Assembly: GCA_963840275.1 (NCBI GenBank)
Contig: CAWIYK010000001.1
Coordinates: 310,001-374,000, forward strand
DNA length: 64,000 bases
Source of the DNA: Actinophytocola sp963840275
Lineage (GTDB): Bacteria > Actinomycetota > Actinomycetes > Mycobacteriales > Pseudonocardiaceae
Direction of reading: 5' to 3'
The notes beneath the pieces are model-generated. The model did not search any database, was not told the origin of the DNA, and was given only the letters and a program-made list of their open reading frames with translations. Every line of letters begins with the position of its first letter. Position 1 is the first letter of the stretch. Position numbers and translations under genes: made by a program. Positions 15,635 through 24,122 of this stretch are shown here, in pieces.

Positions 15635-17074
15635 GTGACCCGGCGTCCCGGGGCCGTCGTCGCAGTGCTCGCCAGCTGCGGGCTCGTGGCCTCGTTCATG
15701 CAGACCCTGGTCATCCCGCTGATCCCGAGCCTGCCGACGCTGCTGCACACGAACGCGGCCGACGCGTCCTGGGTCATCACCGTCACCTTGCTCGCCGCCG
15801 CCGTGATCACTCCGGTCAGCGGTCGGCTCGGCGACCTTTACGGCAAGCGGCCGGTGCTGCTCGTGAGCGTGGCCGTGCTCGTGGCCGGCTCGATCGTCTC
15901 CGCGCTCGCCGACTCCCTGCTGCCGATGGTGGTCGGGCGCGGTCTTCAGGGCTGCGCCATGGGCGTGATCCCGCTGGGTATCAGCATCATGCGCGACATT
16001 CTCCCTGCCGAACGCATCGGCACGGCCATCGCGATGATGAGCGCGACCCTCGGCGTCGGCGGCGCGGTCGGACTGCCGGTCTCCGCGGTGATCGCCGAGA
16101 CGTCGTCGTGGCGGGTGCTGTTCTGGCTGTCGGCCGGGCTCGGCGTCGCGTGTCTCACGCTGCTGTGGCGGTTCGTGCCGGACTCGCCGCTGCGCGCCCC
16201 GGCCCGGTTCGACGTCGTCGGCACGATCGGGCTCGCCGCCGGGCTGGTGTCGCTGCTGACCGCGATCGTCAAGGGCGCGTCGTGGGGCTGGGGTAGCCCG
16301 ACCACGCTCGGCCTGTTCGCGGCCGCGGTCGTGATCCTCGTGGTGTGGGGCGCCTACGAGCTGCGGACCAGGCACCCGCTGGTGGACCTGCGGGTCTCGG
16401 CGCGGCGGCCGGTGTTGTTCACGAACATCGCCTCGGTGCTCGTCGGCTTCTCCATGTACAGCGCGTCGCTGGTGCTGCCGCAGCTGTTGCAGGCGCCCGC
16501 GGTGACCGGCTACGGCCTCGGACAGTCGATGGTGGCGGCCGGGCTGTGGATGGCGCCCGGCGGGCTGGTGATGATGCTGCTGTCGCCGGTGTCGGCGCGG
16601 ATCACCCGGCTGCGCGGCCCGCGCACGTCGCTCGTGGTCGGCGGATCGATCATCGCGGTCGGTTACCTCGCCTCGACCCTGTTGCTGCACAACGCTTTCG
16701 AGATCATGCTGGCCGGCGTGATCGTGAGCGCGGGGGTGGGGATCGCGTACGCCGCGATGCCCGGGTTGATCATGGGGTCGGTGCCGCTGCACGAGACGGC
16801 GTCGGCCAACGGCCTGAACGCGTTGATGCGGTCGGTCGGCACGTCGGTGTCGAGCGCGGTGATGGCAACCTTGTTGGCACACATGACGTTCAGCGTCGGC
16901 GCGCTGACCGTGCCGTCGCTGACCGGGTTCCGGGTGGCGTTCCTGATCGCGGCCGGCGCGGCGGTCCTCGGGGTGCTAGTGACGCTGCTGGTGCCACGTC
17001 CTGGCCAGGGCGGCGACGACGTCGGCGCGGTTGCCGGGATCGAGCCGCAGGAGCGGCGCGAGCTCCAGGTGTAG
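15635..17074 (+). CDS. MFS drug exporter (DHA2/EmrB-QacA type, 14 TM)
   Basis: 479 residues with about 14 hydrophobic segments. Motif A is GRLGDLYGKRPVLL after TM2, and an antiporter motif C-like stretch (MSATLGVGGAVGLPVSAVIAE) lies in TM5. The start GTG gives VTRRPGAVVAVLASC; a GTG five codons upstream overlaps the operator. Such proteins export lipophilic drugs or cell-made antibiotics in exchange for protons. The 3' end runs 99 bp into the convergent gene on the other strand, so the two mRNAs overlap tail to tail. Confidence 0.9.
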   Translation: MTRRPGAVVAVLASCGLVASFMQTLVIPLIPSLPTLLHTNAADASWVITVTLLAAAVITPVSGRLGDLYGKRPVLLVSVAVLVAGSIVSALADSLLPMVVGRGLQGCAMGVIPLGISIMRDILPAERIGTAIAMMSATLGVGGAVGLPVSAVIAETSSWRVLFWLSAGLGVACLTLLWRFVPDSPLRAPARFDVVGTIGLAAGLVSLLTAIVKGASWGWGSPTTLGLFAAAVVILVVWGAYELRTRHPLVDLRVSARRPVLFTNIASVLVGFSMYSASLVLPQLLQAPAVTGYGLGQSMVAAGLWMAPGGLVMMLLSPVSARITRLRGPRTSLVVGGSIIAVGYLASTLLLHNAFEIMLAGVIVSAGVGIAYAAMPGLIMGSVPLHETASANGLNALMRSVGTSVSSAVMATLLAHMTFSVGALTVPSLTGFRVAFLIAAGAAVLGVLVTLLVPRPGQGGDDVGAVAGIEPQERRELQV

Positions 17075-17722
17075 GAACGGCCTGTCGTGCTCGGCCGCGG
17101 CGATGGCCTGGACGTTGGTGCGACCGGCCAGGTTCTCGTGGTGTCGGGTCCGGAAGCCGTGCTGTGCCAGGGCTTTCTCGAGCGCACGATGTTGTGTTCG
17201 GGTCCGGCCGGGGCCGGGGGAGACCACCGCGTCCGTGTCCGGCGCACTGTCGGCGGCGAACCCGTGCAGCTGAACTTCTTGCGTGGCAAGGGTTTGTGCG
17301 AAGGCGTGGAACATCGAGTCGGTGCGGTGGGCGGCGTCGTGCACGGCGCGGCGGGTGCCGGCGACGAGCAGTGCCGACCCCGGCGCCGCGCGGAACAGCT
17401 CGAGGCCCATGCGTGCGGTGAGCCGGTCCGACCCCGGGTGCGGCACCTCGACCACGGTGCTCGGCGGGCGTGCGTCCAGCAGTGCGGCGCCCCAGGCGCG
17501 TTCGGTGCCCGGCTCGTCGGTGAGCAGCGCGAAGGCGCGGCCGGTGGCGTCGTCGACGCCGCGGGTCAGGCGTAGGCCGAGACCGGCGAGGTCGGGCTCG
17601 CGCCCCGCGCCGACCGCGACGAGCGCGGCGGCCGCGCGGTCGCGTTCGTCGTCGGTCGGCGGCCGGTAGGGGTCGGTCGCGGACATCGCGCGCACGCGGT
17701 CGAGGAGCCAGCGGTCGAGCAA
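16976..17722 (-). CDS. Conserved-looking hypothetical protein, possible hydrolase
   Basis: 248 residues. No family recognised with certainty. Potential active-site blocks are VVEVPHPGSDRLTARMG, DAAHRTDSMFHAFA, QLHGFAAD and LHLELAPLLR: several His, Asp and Glu at the ends of short hydrophobic strands, as in metal-dependent hydrolases, though this is a weak inference. It starts at TTG two bases after the TetR gene's stop; an ATG 12 codons later is the alternative. It is probably cotranscribed with the TetR gene. Its last 33 codons overlap the end of the MFS gene on the other strand. Confidence 0.6.
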   Translation of the reverse strand: MLDRWLLDRVRAMSATDPYRPPTDDERDRAAAALVAVGAGREPDLAGLGLRLTRGVDDATGRAFALLTDEPGTERAWGAALLDARPPSTVVEVPHPGSDRLTARMGLELFRAAPGSALLVAGTRRAVHDAAHRTDSMFHAFAQTLATQEVQLHGFAADSAPDTDAVVSPGPGRTRTQHRALEKALAQHGFRTRHHENLAGRTNVQAIAAAEHDRPFLHLELAPLLRLDPGNRADVVAALARTWHQQRH

Positions 17723-17724
17723 GG

Positions 17725-18339
17725 TCAGGCCCTCGCGATGCTGTCCAGGTGCGCGTCGAGCACCGTGCGCATGAGATCGGGTGTCATCCGATCGGGCTGG
17801 ATGACACCGTTCGTCATCAACCCGTCGATCAGTGCCGTGAGCCGTTCGGTCTCCACGGCGATGTCGACGTCGTCGGCGAGTCCGCCGAGCTCGCGGGAGC
17901 GGGTGAGCACCTTCGTGATCAGCGTGCGGGTGCCGTCGTACATCCGGCGGACGTGCGGCCGCAGGTCGGGTGCGGTGCGGGCGGCCGTGGCGAACGCGAG
18001 CCAGACGGCGCTCTCGGTGTAGCGGGGCTCGTCGAGGGGGAGCAGCTCGCCGAGCAGTTCGATCGTCTGGCGGCGGCGCTCCGCGCGGTCGGTGGCGGCG
18101 ATCACCAGCTCGGCCCGCGCGAGGATCCGAGTGCTGATCCGCTCGACCAGCTCGCCGAGCGCGAACAGGATCATCTCGTCGCTGCTCGTGAAGTAGTGCC
18201 GCACCGAGCCGATCGCGAGGCCGGCCTCCTCGGCGATGTTGCGCAGCGAGGCGTGGGCGAGGCCGTCGCGGACGACCACGGTGAAGATCGCCCCGGCGAC
18301 CAGCCTGCGACGTTCTTCCGCATCGACGACCTTCGGCAC
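17725..18339 (-). CDS. TetR family transcriptional regulator
   Basis: 204 residues. The N-terminal helix-turn-helix is ASLRNIAEEAGLAIGSVRHYFTSSDEMI. The C-terminal ligand domain is of the PfmR/BetI-like kind (LLPLDEPRYTESAVWLAFATAA). The ligand is unknown. The intergenic region upstream contains two matching boxes. The divergent target is a broken membrane-protein gene, so this regulator may have lost its original purpose. Confidence 0.9.
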   Translation of the reverse strand: MPKVVDAEERRRLVAGAIFTVVVRDGLAHASLRNIAEEAGLAIGSVRHYFTSSDEMILFALGELVERISTRILARAELVIAATDRAERRRQTIELLGELLPLDEPRYTESAVWLAFATAARTAPDLRPHVRRMYDGTRTLITKVLTRSRELGGLADDVDIAVETERLTALIDGLMTNGVIQPDRMTPDLMRTVLDAHLDSIARA

Positions 18340-18350
18340 GGTTGCCTTTA

Positions 18351-18389
18351 TAGCATGCCCCTGCTAAGTTAATTGGCACGCTCATGCTA
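18351..18389. promoter_or_regulatory. Two tandem TetR-type operator boxes
   Basis: Box 1 is TAGCATGCCCCTGCTA and box 2 is TGGCACGCTCATGCTA. Both follow TRGCA-N6-TGCTA, with centres 23 bp apart, about two helical turns. They lie directly before the TetR start and reach the first codons of the divergent broken gene, fitting repression of both. Confidence 0.65.
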
Positions 18390-18793
18390 AATAGGGGGAA
18401 CGATGCTGGTGGTGGCGACCTGCTCGGCGCGCCGGTCGTGCTGGTGGCCGTCGGGATCCACAGCCTGACCGGGGTGCCGGGCCTGACGGCGTCGACATCG
18501 GGTGGCTGGTCGGCTCCGGGGTCGTCGGCCTGGCGCTGGGCCTGGTCCGCGGCTCGACCGTGCTGCTCATGGTGAAGGACGGCGCGCTGTGGCAGCGGTA
18601 CCCGGCGCGGACCGACGTCGTCTGGGCGGTGTCAGTGGTGGTCAACGCGGGCCTCGGCCTGCTGGCCACGAGCGCCGGCATGCACTCCGACGCCCGACCG
18701 GTCACGTTGTCGATCGGCGTCGGCCTGCTCGGCGAGGCACTGGCGGTCGGCCTGCGCGCGCTTTCCACGGGCGTCCCGTTCTCCGTGCCACGT
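18384..18793 (+). pseudogene. DUF1453-like membrane protein, broken
   Basis: The protein is split between two frames. The first frame reads GDLLGAPVVLVAVGIHSLTGVPGL and then becomes nonsense; the other continues DGVDIGWLVGSGVVGLALG, LLMVKDGALWQRYP and onward through two more hydrophobic segments to GVPFSV. One frameshift near position 18490 joins them. The ribosome site AGGGGGAACG leads to an ATG (18402) in a third frame, MLVVA, so the 5' end has probably lost bases too. The intact family has about four membrane segments and unknown function. Its TetR neighbour is intact. Confidence 0.7.
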
Positions 18794-18960
18794 AAGGAAG
18801 ATCAGCGTGGCCTGCCCAACCGTTCGGACTTCGAGCGCCTCGACCGGCAGCCCGCGTTGCGCGACGGCGTCACCTGGCTGTCCCAACGCCGCGTGGCCTC
18901 CGGCCCCCCGATTTCCAGACTACCCGCGGGGACCGACAGCTTCGGCTGGTCAAGCGGCAG

Positions 18961-18988
18961 TTGTCCACAGCGCACCCGGTTGTCCACA
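18961..18988. promoter_or_regulatory. Pair of DnaA-box-like sites
   Basis: TTGTCCACA occurs twice in the same orientation, with starts 19 bp apart. This 9-mer is the preferred actinobacterial DnaA box. Two boxes alone do not make an origin; they could titrate DnaA or tie the promoter next to them to replication. One similar box in the opposite orientation (TGTGGACAA at 44749-44757) precedes the second copy of the same promoter motif. Confidence 0.45.
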
Positions 18989-19010
18989 GGCGCCTGCACG
19001 TCATCCAACA

Positions 19011-19033
19011 CTGTCGGTGTTGTGCCGTAGCGT
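19011..19033 (+). promoter_or_regulatory. PafBC-type (RecA-independent DNA damage) promoter motif, copy A
   Basis: CTGTCGGTG, eight bases, then TAGCGT fits the mycobacterial motif TTGTCRGTG-N8-TANNNT at all but the first position. It is followed by TAGCGTGG, two bases, ACCGGGGGCCGGAGGCCA, which recurs at copy B. No plus-strand gene follows: the transcript would run antisense into the amidohydrolase gene or stop at the GAGGCC-acgc-GGCCTC hairpin (19049-19064). Confidence 0.5.
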
Positions 19034-19062
19034 GGAAACCGGGGGCCGGAGGCCACGCGGCC

Positions 19063-20475
19063 TCACGCCCGGTGCGTGAGCCGGCCGTCGAGCACGGTGG
19101 CCAGGATCGGCAGGTCCCGCAGCTCACTCGGGGGTAGGCCGGCGATGTCCCGGCTGGCCAGCACCAGGTCGGCCGGGTCGCCCACCTCGACCGTGGTGCG
19201 GCCGCCGGTGCTCGCGGCGATCGCGGTCTCCAGCGACAGCGTCTGCTCGGGATGCCACGACGGGCGGTCGTCGTCGGTGCGCGTCACCGCCGAGGCGATC
19301 GCGTCCCACGGGTCGAGCGGCGCGACCGGCGCGTCCGAGCCGAACTCCAGCGTCGCGCCCGCCGCGTGCAGCGCCTGGTAGGCGAACGCCCGGTCGGTGC
19401 GGCCGGCCCAGTGCAGGTCGGCGGCGTCCCGGTCGTCCGGCGCGTGTGCCGGCTGGACGCCCGCGACCACCCCGAGGCCGGCGAACCTCGGCAGGTCGGC
19501 CGGCGCGACGAGCTGCGCGTGCTCGATCCGGCCGCCGACCCCGAGTGCGGCGAACGCATCGAGCGCGAGCGTGTTGGCGCGGTCCCCGATGGCGTGCAGC
19601 GCGAGGCCGATGCCGGCGTCGACAGCCTTGCGCAGCACCGGAAGCAGGTCTGTCTCGAGCAGCTCGCCGTGGTAGTCGCCGTCGGGGTAGTGGTCGTGGC
19701 AGTAGGCGGTGCGCGTGTTGAGCGAGCCGTCCATGAAGATCTTCAGCGGTCCTACGGTGAGCAGGTCGCCGACCTGGTCGCCGGTCCTCAGCCCCCGCTC
19801 GATGGTCTCGTTGAGCAGGAACTTCGCGACGACACAACGGATCCGCGTCGCCGGTCGCGCGCGGCGCCGCCAGTCGGCGACCGTGTCGGCGTACTCGTAG
19901 TCGACGATCGTGGTGACACCACGCGTGGCGGCCGCCTCGGTCGCGGCGAGTACCCAACCGTCGGTGACTGCGGCACCGGGCTTCGGCAGCGCCGCGGTGA
20001 GCGCCATGCAGTCGTCCTCGATGAACACCCCGGTCGGATGGTCCACCCCGACCAGCCGCAGGGCCGCCGAGCTGAGCCACAGCGTGTGCAGGTCGTTGCT
20101 GAACAGCGCCACGGGCCGGTCGGGCAGCACCCGGTCGAGGAGCGTCTTGTGTGGACGGTCCGGCCAGAGCGCCGCGTGGAAGTTGGCGCCCTGGACCAGC
20201 CCGTCCGCCTGTGCCTGGGTGGCGATCAGCTCGGCCGCGTGCACGGCCGAGGTCGCGGCGGCCAGCGACACCCGCTGCCGGGAACTGGCCCACTGCAACA
20301 GATGCACGTGCGCATCGACCAGTCCGGGCAACAGCGTGCCGCCGCGCCCCTCGATCACCTCGGCGCCGTCGACCGGCAGTCCGACATCGACGGCCACCAG
20401 GCGACGCCCCTCCACGCGCACGTCGGCGCGTCGCCCGGTGAGTCCGATCGTCACATCACGCAGTAGCAGAGCCAT
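19063..20475 (-). CDS. Amidohydrolase family protein (YtcJ-like)
   Basis: 470 residues starting MALLLRDVTIGL; a second ATG two codons upstream is possible. Amidohydrolase metal ligands are visible: GLVDAHVHLL (His-x-His), ALHAIGDRAN, GRIEHAQLV, and the C-terminal GSDAPVAP Asp. The insert around residues 80-270 is the long YtcJ-type one. Substrate unknown; relatives act on N-substituted amides or imides. It starts 12 bp after the nrdB stop, so it may be carried on the nrdAB transcript, though a metabolic link is not obvious. Confidence 0.85.
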   Translation of the reverse strand: MALLLRDVTIGLTGRRADVRVEGRRLVAVDVGLPVDGAEVIEGRGGTLLPGLVDAHVHLLQWASSRQRVSLAAATSAVHAAELIATQAQADGLVQGANFHAALWPDRPHKTLLDRVLPDRPVALFSNDLHTLWLSSAALRLVGVDHPTGVFIEDDCMALTAALPKPGAAVTDGWVLAATEAAATRGVTTIVDYEYADTVADWRRRARPATRIRCVVAKFLLNETIERGLRTGDQVGDLLTVGPLKIFMDGSLNTRTAYCHDHYPDGDYHGELLETDLLPVLRKAVDAGIGLALHAIGDRANTLALDAFAALGVGGRIEHAQLVAPADLPRFAGLGVVAGVQPAHAPDDRDAADLHWAGRTDRAFAYQALHAAGATLEFGSDAPVAPLDPWDAIASAVTRTDDDRPSWHPEQTLSLETAIAASTGGRTTVEVGDPADLVLASRDIAGLPPSELRDLPILATVLDGRLTHRA

Positions 20476-20487
20476 GCCCACATACTG

Positions 20488-21498
20488 CTAGAAATCCTCG
20501 TCGAAGTTGACCGTGCCGCTCACCGCCACCTGGTACGCCGACACCCGGCGCTCGAAGAAGTTCGACAGTTCCTGCACGTCCTGCAGCTCCATGAACGCGA
20601 ACGGGTTCTTCGACCCGTACTCGGGCTCCATGCCCAGCGCCGCGAGCCGCCGGTCGGCGACGTGCTCCAGATAGGACCGCATGTCCCCGAGCGCGAGCCC
20701 CGCCACGCCCTGTTCCAGCAGGTCCTCCGCGAACTGGACCTCCGCGTCCACCGCCTCGCGCAGCATCTGCCGGACCCGCGCGTGCAGGTCGTCGTCGAAC
20801 AGGCCCGGTTCCTCCCGGCGGACCGTGTCGACCACGTCGAACGCGAACGCCATGTGCATCGACTCGTCGCGGAACACCCAGTTCGTGCCGGACGCCAACC
20901 CGTTGAGCAGGCCGCGGGAGCGCAGGAAGTACACGTACGCGAAGGCGCCGTAGAAGAACAGGCCCTCGATGCACGCCGCGAAGCAGATGAGGTTGAGCAG
21001 GAACGCCCTGCGGTCCTCGCGGGTCTCGAGCCGGTTCAGGTGTTCGATCGAGTCGATCCACTTGAAACAGAACTCGGCCTTCGTGCGGATCGACGGGATG
21101 TTCGCCACGGCCGCGAACGCCGCCACCCGCTCGTCCTCGTCGGGCAGGTAGGTGTCGAGCAGCGTCAGGTAGAACTGGACGTGCACGGCCTCCTCGAACA
21201 GCTGCCGCGAAAGGTACAGCCGGGCCTCCGGCGCGTTGACGTGCTCGTACAGGTTCAGCACCAGGTTGTTCGCGACGATCGTGTCGCCGGTCGCGAAGAA
21301 CGCCACGAGTCGGTTGACCAGGTGCCGCTCGGCGTCGGTCAGCTTGTTCAGGTCGGCGAGGTCGGAGTGCAGGTCGACCTCCTCGACCGTCCACGTGTTC
21401 TTGATCGCGTCGCGGAAACGTTCGTAGAACAGGGGATAGCGCATCGGCCGCAGCGTCAGGTCCATGCCGGGGTCGAGCAGGTTCGCCGTCACTGGCAT
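20488..21498 (-). CDS. nrdB: Class Ia ribonucleotide reductase, beta subunit
   Basis: 336 residues. It builds the diferric-tyrosyl radical that drives ribonucleotide reduction in the alpha subunit. Iron ligands match the family: Asp72, Glu103-x2-His106, Glu178 and Glu212-x2-His215. The radical Tyr110 sits four residues after His106. The C-terminal SGTVNFDEDF tail docks to NrdA. The ATG overlaps the end of nrdA by 10 bp, so translation is coupled. Control comes from the B12 riboswitch and NrdR boxes before nrdA. Confidence 0.95.
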   Translation of the reverse strand: MPVTANLLDPGMDLTLRPMRYPLFYERFRDAIKNTWTVEEVDLHSDLADLNKLTDAERHLVNRLVAFFATGDTIVANNLVLNLYEHVNAPEARLYLSRQLFEEAVHVQFYLTLLDTYLPDEDERVAAFAAVANIPSIRTKAEFCFKWIDSIEHLNRLETREDRRAFLLNLICFAACIEGLFFYGAFAYVYFLRSRGLLNGLASGTNWVFRDESMHMAFAFDVVDTVRREEPGLFDDDLHARVRQMLREAVDAEVQFAEDLLEQGVAGLALGDMRSYLEHVADRRLAALGMEPEYGSKNPFAFMELQDVQELSNFFERRVSAYQVAVSGTVNFDEDF

Positions 21499-23813
21499 GC
21501 CTCACAGGAGTCGGGGTTCTCGAGGGAGCAGGCGACGGCGTCGGGCGGGACGGCCATGGAGACCGTCGCCTGCTGGATGCGCGTCGCCGGGCGCGACCGC
21601 AGGTAGTACGTCGTCTTCAGGCCGGTCGACCAGGCGTACCGGTACATCGACGACAGCTTCCCGATCGTGGGCGCCGCCACGAACAGGTTCAGCGACTGGC
21701 TCTGGTCGATGTAGGGGCCGCGCGCGGCCGCGAGGTCGATCAGCGCGCGCTGCGGCAGCTCCCACGCCGTGCGGAACAGGGCCTTCGACGACTCCGGCAG
21801 TGACAGCCCCCGCACCGAGCCGTCGGCCCGCTTGAGCTGGTCGCGCGTCGCCGCGGTCCACAGCCCGTGCTTCTTCAGCTCCGCTACCAGGTACGCGTTG
21901 ACCTGCAGGAACTCGCCCGACAGCGTCTCGCGCTTGAACACGTTGGACACCTGCGGCTCGATGCACTCGAAACAACCGGCGATCGATGCGATCGTGGCCG
22001 TCGGCGCGACCGCGATCAGCAGCGAGTTGCGTAGCCCGTGCTCGCCGACCCGCTCGCGCAGCGCCGCCCACCGGTCGGACTGGGTCGGCGTGACGCCCCA
22101 CAGGTCGGGCTGCAGGTCGCCGCGGGCCGCGCGGGTCTGGGCGTAGCCGGGGTGCGCGCCCGCGGACGCGGCCAGGTCGGCGGAGGTCTCCAGCGCCGTC
22201 AGGTAGATGTCCTCGGCGAGCCGGGTGGACAGCTCGCGTGCCTCGTCGCCGTCGAACGGCAGACGCAGCTTGAAGAACACATCCTGCAGGCCCATCACGC
22301 CGAGGCCGACCGGCCGCCAGCGCGGGTTGCTGCGCCCGGCCTCCTCGGTCGGGTAGTAGTTGATGTCGATCACCCGGTCGAGGAACGTGACCGCCGTGCG
22401 GACGGTCTCGCGCAGCCGGTCCCAGTCGATCGCCCCGTCGGACACGTGCGCGCCGAGGTTGACCGAGCCGAGGTTGCACACCGCGGTCTCCGCGTCGGAC
22501 GTGACCTCGAGGATCTCCGTGCACAGGTTGGACAGGTGCACGACGTTGCCGGGTTCCGCGGTCTGGTTGCAGGTCCGGTTCGCGGTGTCCTTGAACGTCA
22601 TCCAGCCGTTGCCGGTCTGGGCGAGCGTGCGCATCATCTTCGCGTACAGGTCACGCGCCTTGACCGTGCGCACCGCGCGCCCGGCCTGTTCGGCGGCGCG
22701 GTAGGCGGCGTCGAACTCGTCGCCCCACAGGTCGGGCAGCTCGGGGAGCTCGTCCGGGTCGAACAGCGACCACTCGCCGTCGGCCTCGACGCGGCGCATG
22801 AACTCGTCGGGGATCCAGTTGGCGATGTTGAGGTTGTGCGCGCGGCGGGCGTCCTCGCCGGTGTTGTCGCGCAGCTCGAGGAACTCCTCGATGTCCGGGT
22901 GCCACGTCTCGAGGTAGACGCAGGCGGCGCCCTTGCGCCGGCCACCTTGGTTGACCGCCGCGACACTCGCGTCGAGCGTCCGCAGCCATGGCACCACGCC
23001 GTTCGAGTGACCGTTGGTGCCGCGGATCAGCGCGCCGCGGGACCGCACTCGGGACCACTGCACGCCGATCCCGCCCGCGAACTTCGACAGCCGCGCGACC
23101 TGCGCGTACCGCTCGTAGATCGACTCCAGCTCGTCGCGCGGCGAGTCGAGCAGGTAGCAGGAGGACATCTGCGTGTGGCGGGTGCCGGAGTTGAACAGCG
23201 TCGGTGAGCTGGGCAGGTACTTCAGCGTGGACATGAGGCGGTAGAAGCGGATCGCCTCCGCAGGTGTGTGCGACAGTCCACACGCGACCCGGAGCAGCCA
23301 GTACTGGGGGCGTTCCAGCGAGGTGCGGCTGTTGGGGTGGCGCAGCAGGTAGCGGTCGTAGACGGTGCGCAGGCCGAAGTACTCGAACCGCTTGTCCGCG
23401 TCGTGGTCGATCGCGTCGTCGAGCTTGCGCGCGTGCGTGGCGACGAATGTTGCCGTGTCGTCGCCGATCAGCCCCTGCTCGTGGGCCAGCTTGATCGACT
23501 GGCTGAACGAGTGGATCCCGTGGCCGCGGACCTCCTTGTCGATGTAGGTCGCGAGCAGCCGGGCCGCGAGCTTCGAGTACTCGGGTTCCTCGGAGACCAG
23601 CTCGGCCGCCGTCCGGATCGAAAGGCGGTCCAGCTCCTCGGTGGTCGCGCCGTCGTAGAGGCCGCTGATCGTCTTGGTCGCGACCCGGGTGGGATCCACG
23701 GTCGACAGCCCGGTCGCGCTGCGCCGCACGGCCCGGACGATCTTGTCGACGTCGACGGGCTCCGTCTCACCGCTGCGTTTCCGGACCCGCATGGTGTCCT
23801 GGATGGTGGTCAA
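21489..23813 (-). CDS. nrdA: Class Ia ribonucleotide reductase, alpha subunit
   Basis: 774 residues. An N-terminal ATP-cone (MRVRKRSGETEPVDVDKIVRA split as residues 8-28, through about 100) gives dATP control. The catalytic barrel has SGTRHTQMSSCYLLD and AVCNLGSVNLGAH with the redox Cys, and a late APTATIASIAG loop. The C-terminal CSLENPDSCEACQ tail carries the Cys pair that re-reduces the active site. I chose TTG as start because GAGGAG lies directly before it and it gives the family-like MTTIQDTMRVRKR; there is no ATG or GTG between it and the riboswitch. The operon reduces ribonucleoside diphosphates for DNA synthesis. Confidence 0.95.
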   Translation of the reverse strand: MTTIQDTMRVRKRSGETEPVDVDKIVRAVRRSATGLSTVDPTRVATKTISGLYDGATTEELDRLSIRTAAELVSEEPEYSKLAARLLATYIDKEVRGHGIHSFSQSIKLAHEQGLIGDDTATFVATHARKLDDAIDHDADKRFEYFGLRTVYDRYLLRHPNSRTSLERPQYWLLRVACGLSHTPAEAIRFYRLMSTLKYLPSSPTLFNSGTRHTQMSSCYLLDSPRDELESIYERYAQVARLSKFAGGIGVQWSRVRSRGALIRGTNGHSNGVVPWLRTLDASVAAVNQGGRRKGAACVYLETWHPDIEEFLELRDNTGEDARRAHNLNIANWIPDEFMRRVEADGEWSLFDPDELPELPDLWGDEFDAAYRAAEQAGRAVRTVKARDLYAKMMRTLAQTGNGWMTFKDTANRTCNQTAEPGNVVHLSNLCTEILEVTSDAETAVCNLGSVNLGAHVSDGAIDWDRLRETVRTAVTFLDRVIDINYYPTEEAGRSNPRWRPVGLGVMGLQDVFFKLRLPFDGDEARELSTRLAEDIYLTALETSADLAASAGAHPGYAQTRAARGDLQPDLWGVTPTQSDRWAALRERVGEHGLRNSLLIAVAPTATIASIAGCFECIEPQVSNVFKRETLSGEFLQVNAYLVAELKKHGLWTAATRDQLKRADGSVRGLSLPESSKALFRTAWELPQRALIDLAAARGPYIDQSQSLNLFVAAPTIGKLSSMYRYAWSTGLKTTYYLRSRPATRIQQATVSMAVPPDAVACSLENPDSCEACQ

Positions 23814-23820
23814 AACGCTT

Positions 23821-23846
23821 CTCCTCGCGCATTTTGGGCGCGCGAG
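23821..23846 (-). promoter_or_regulatory. Hairpin covering the nrdA ribosome-binding site
   Basis: On the mRNA, CTCGCGC pairs with GCGCGAG seven bases further on, and the second arm runs into the GAGGAG ribosome site. Closing this stem would hide the site, giving the riboswitch a translational way to switch nrdAB off. Confidence 0.5.
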
Positions 23847-23894
23847 ACCCCCGTGGGGTGTCCGCACGCCCTCCCTCGGGGCCTGGAGACCGGT

Positions 23895-24085
23895 CCCGTC
23901 CGCGGTCGCGGACGGGCGGTGGCTGGCAGGTCTTCGGACTCACGGGCAGCACCTACCGGCCGTCGCTTCCCAGACCGAGGTCCAGTGCTTCGTGACGGCT
24001 TTCGTTCCCGTTCACCGCTGCGGGGCAGTCCCGGACTCACACCGGGTTCCCTCTTGCGACGACCTTGTGGTGGGGTCGAACCAGC
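23895..24085 (-). ncRNA. Cobalamin (adenosylcobalamin) riboswitch of nrdAB
   Basis: Read on the minus strand the element has the conserved blocks in order: GGGAACCCGGTG, GAGTCCGGGACTGCCCCGC, then after a variable arm GCGACGGCCGGTAG and the B12 box AGTCCGAAGACCTGCC. A strong 9-bp hairpin, CCCGTCCGC paired with GCGGACGGG (23895-23916), follows and may act as the expression platform with the later hairpin over the ribosome site. Established work in Streptomyces shows such a riboswitch shutting class Ia reductase when B12 allows the class II enzyme; a class II gene elsewhere in this genome is therefore expected but is not in the window. The outer ends are approximate. Confidence 0.93.
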
Positions 24086-24091
24086 TCGTGA

Positions 24092-24107
24092 TCACAATAC
24101 ATGGGGG
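24092..24107 (-). promoter_or_regulatory. NrdR box, proximal
   Basis: On the minus strand CCCCCATGTATTGTGA matches the NrdR consensus acaCwAtATaTwGwgt at 11 of 16 positions. It lies just upstream of the riboswitch, with its partner box 31 bp away centre to centre. Confidence 0.7.
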
Positions 24108-24122
24108 TTGTGGCGTCTCGTG

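Noticed and set aside
18961..18988. Chromosomal origin (oriC)
   Set aside because: Two DnaA-box-like sites are far too few, and there is no dnaA, dnaN, AT-rich unwinding element or box cluster.
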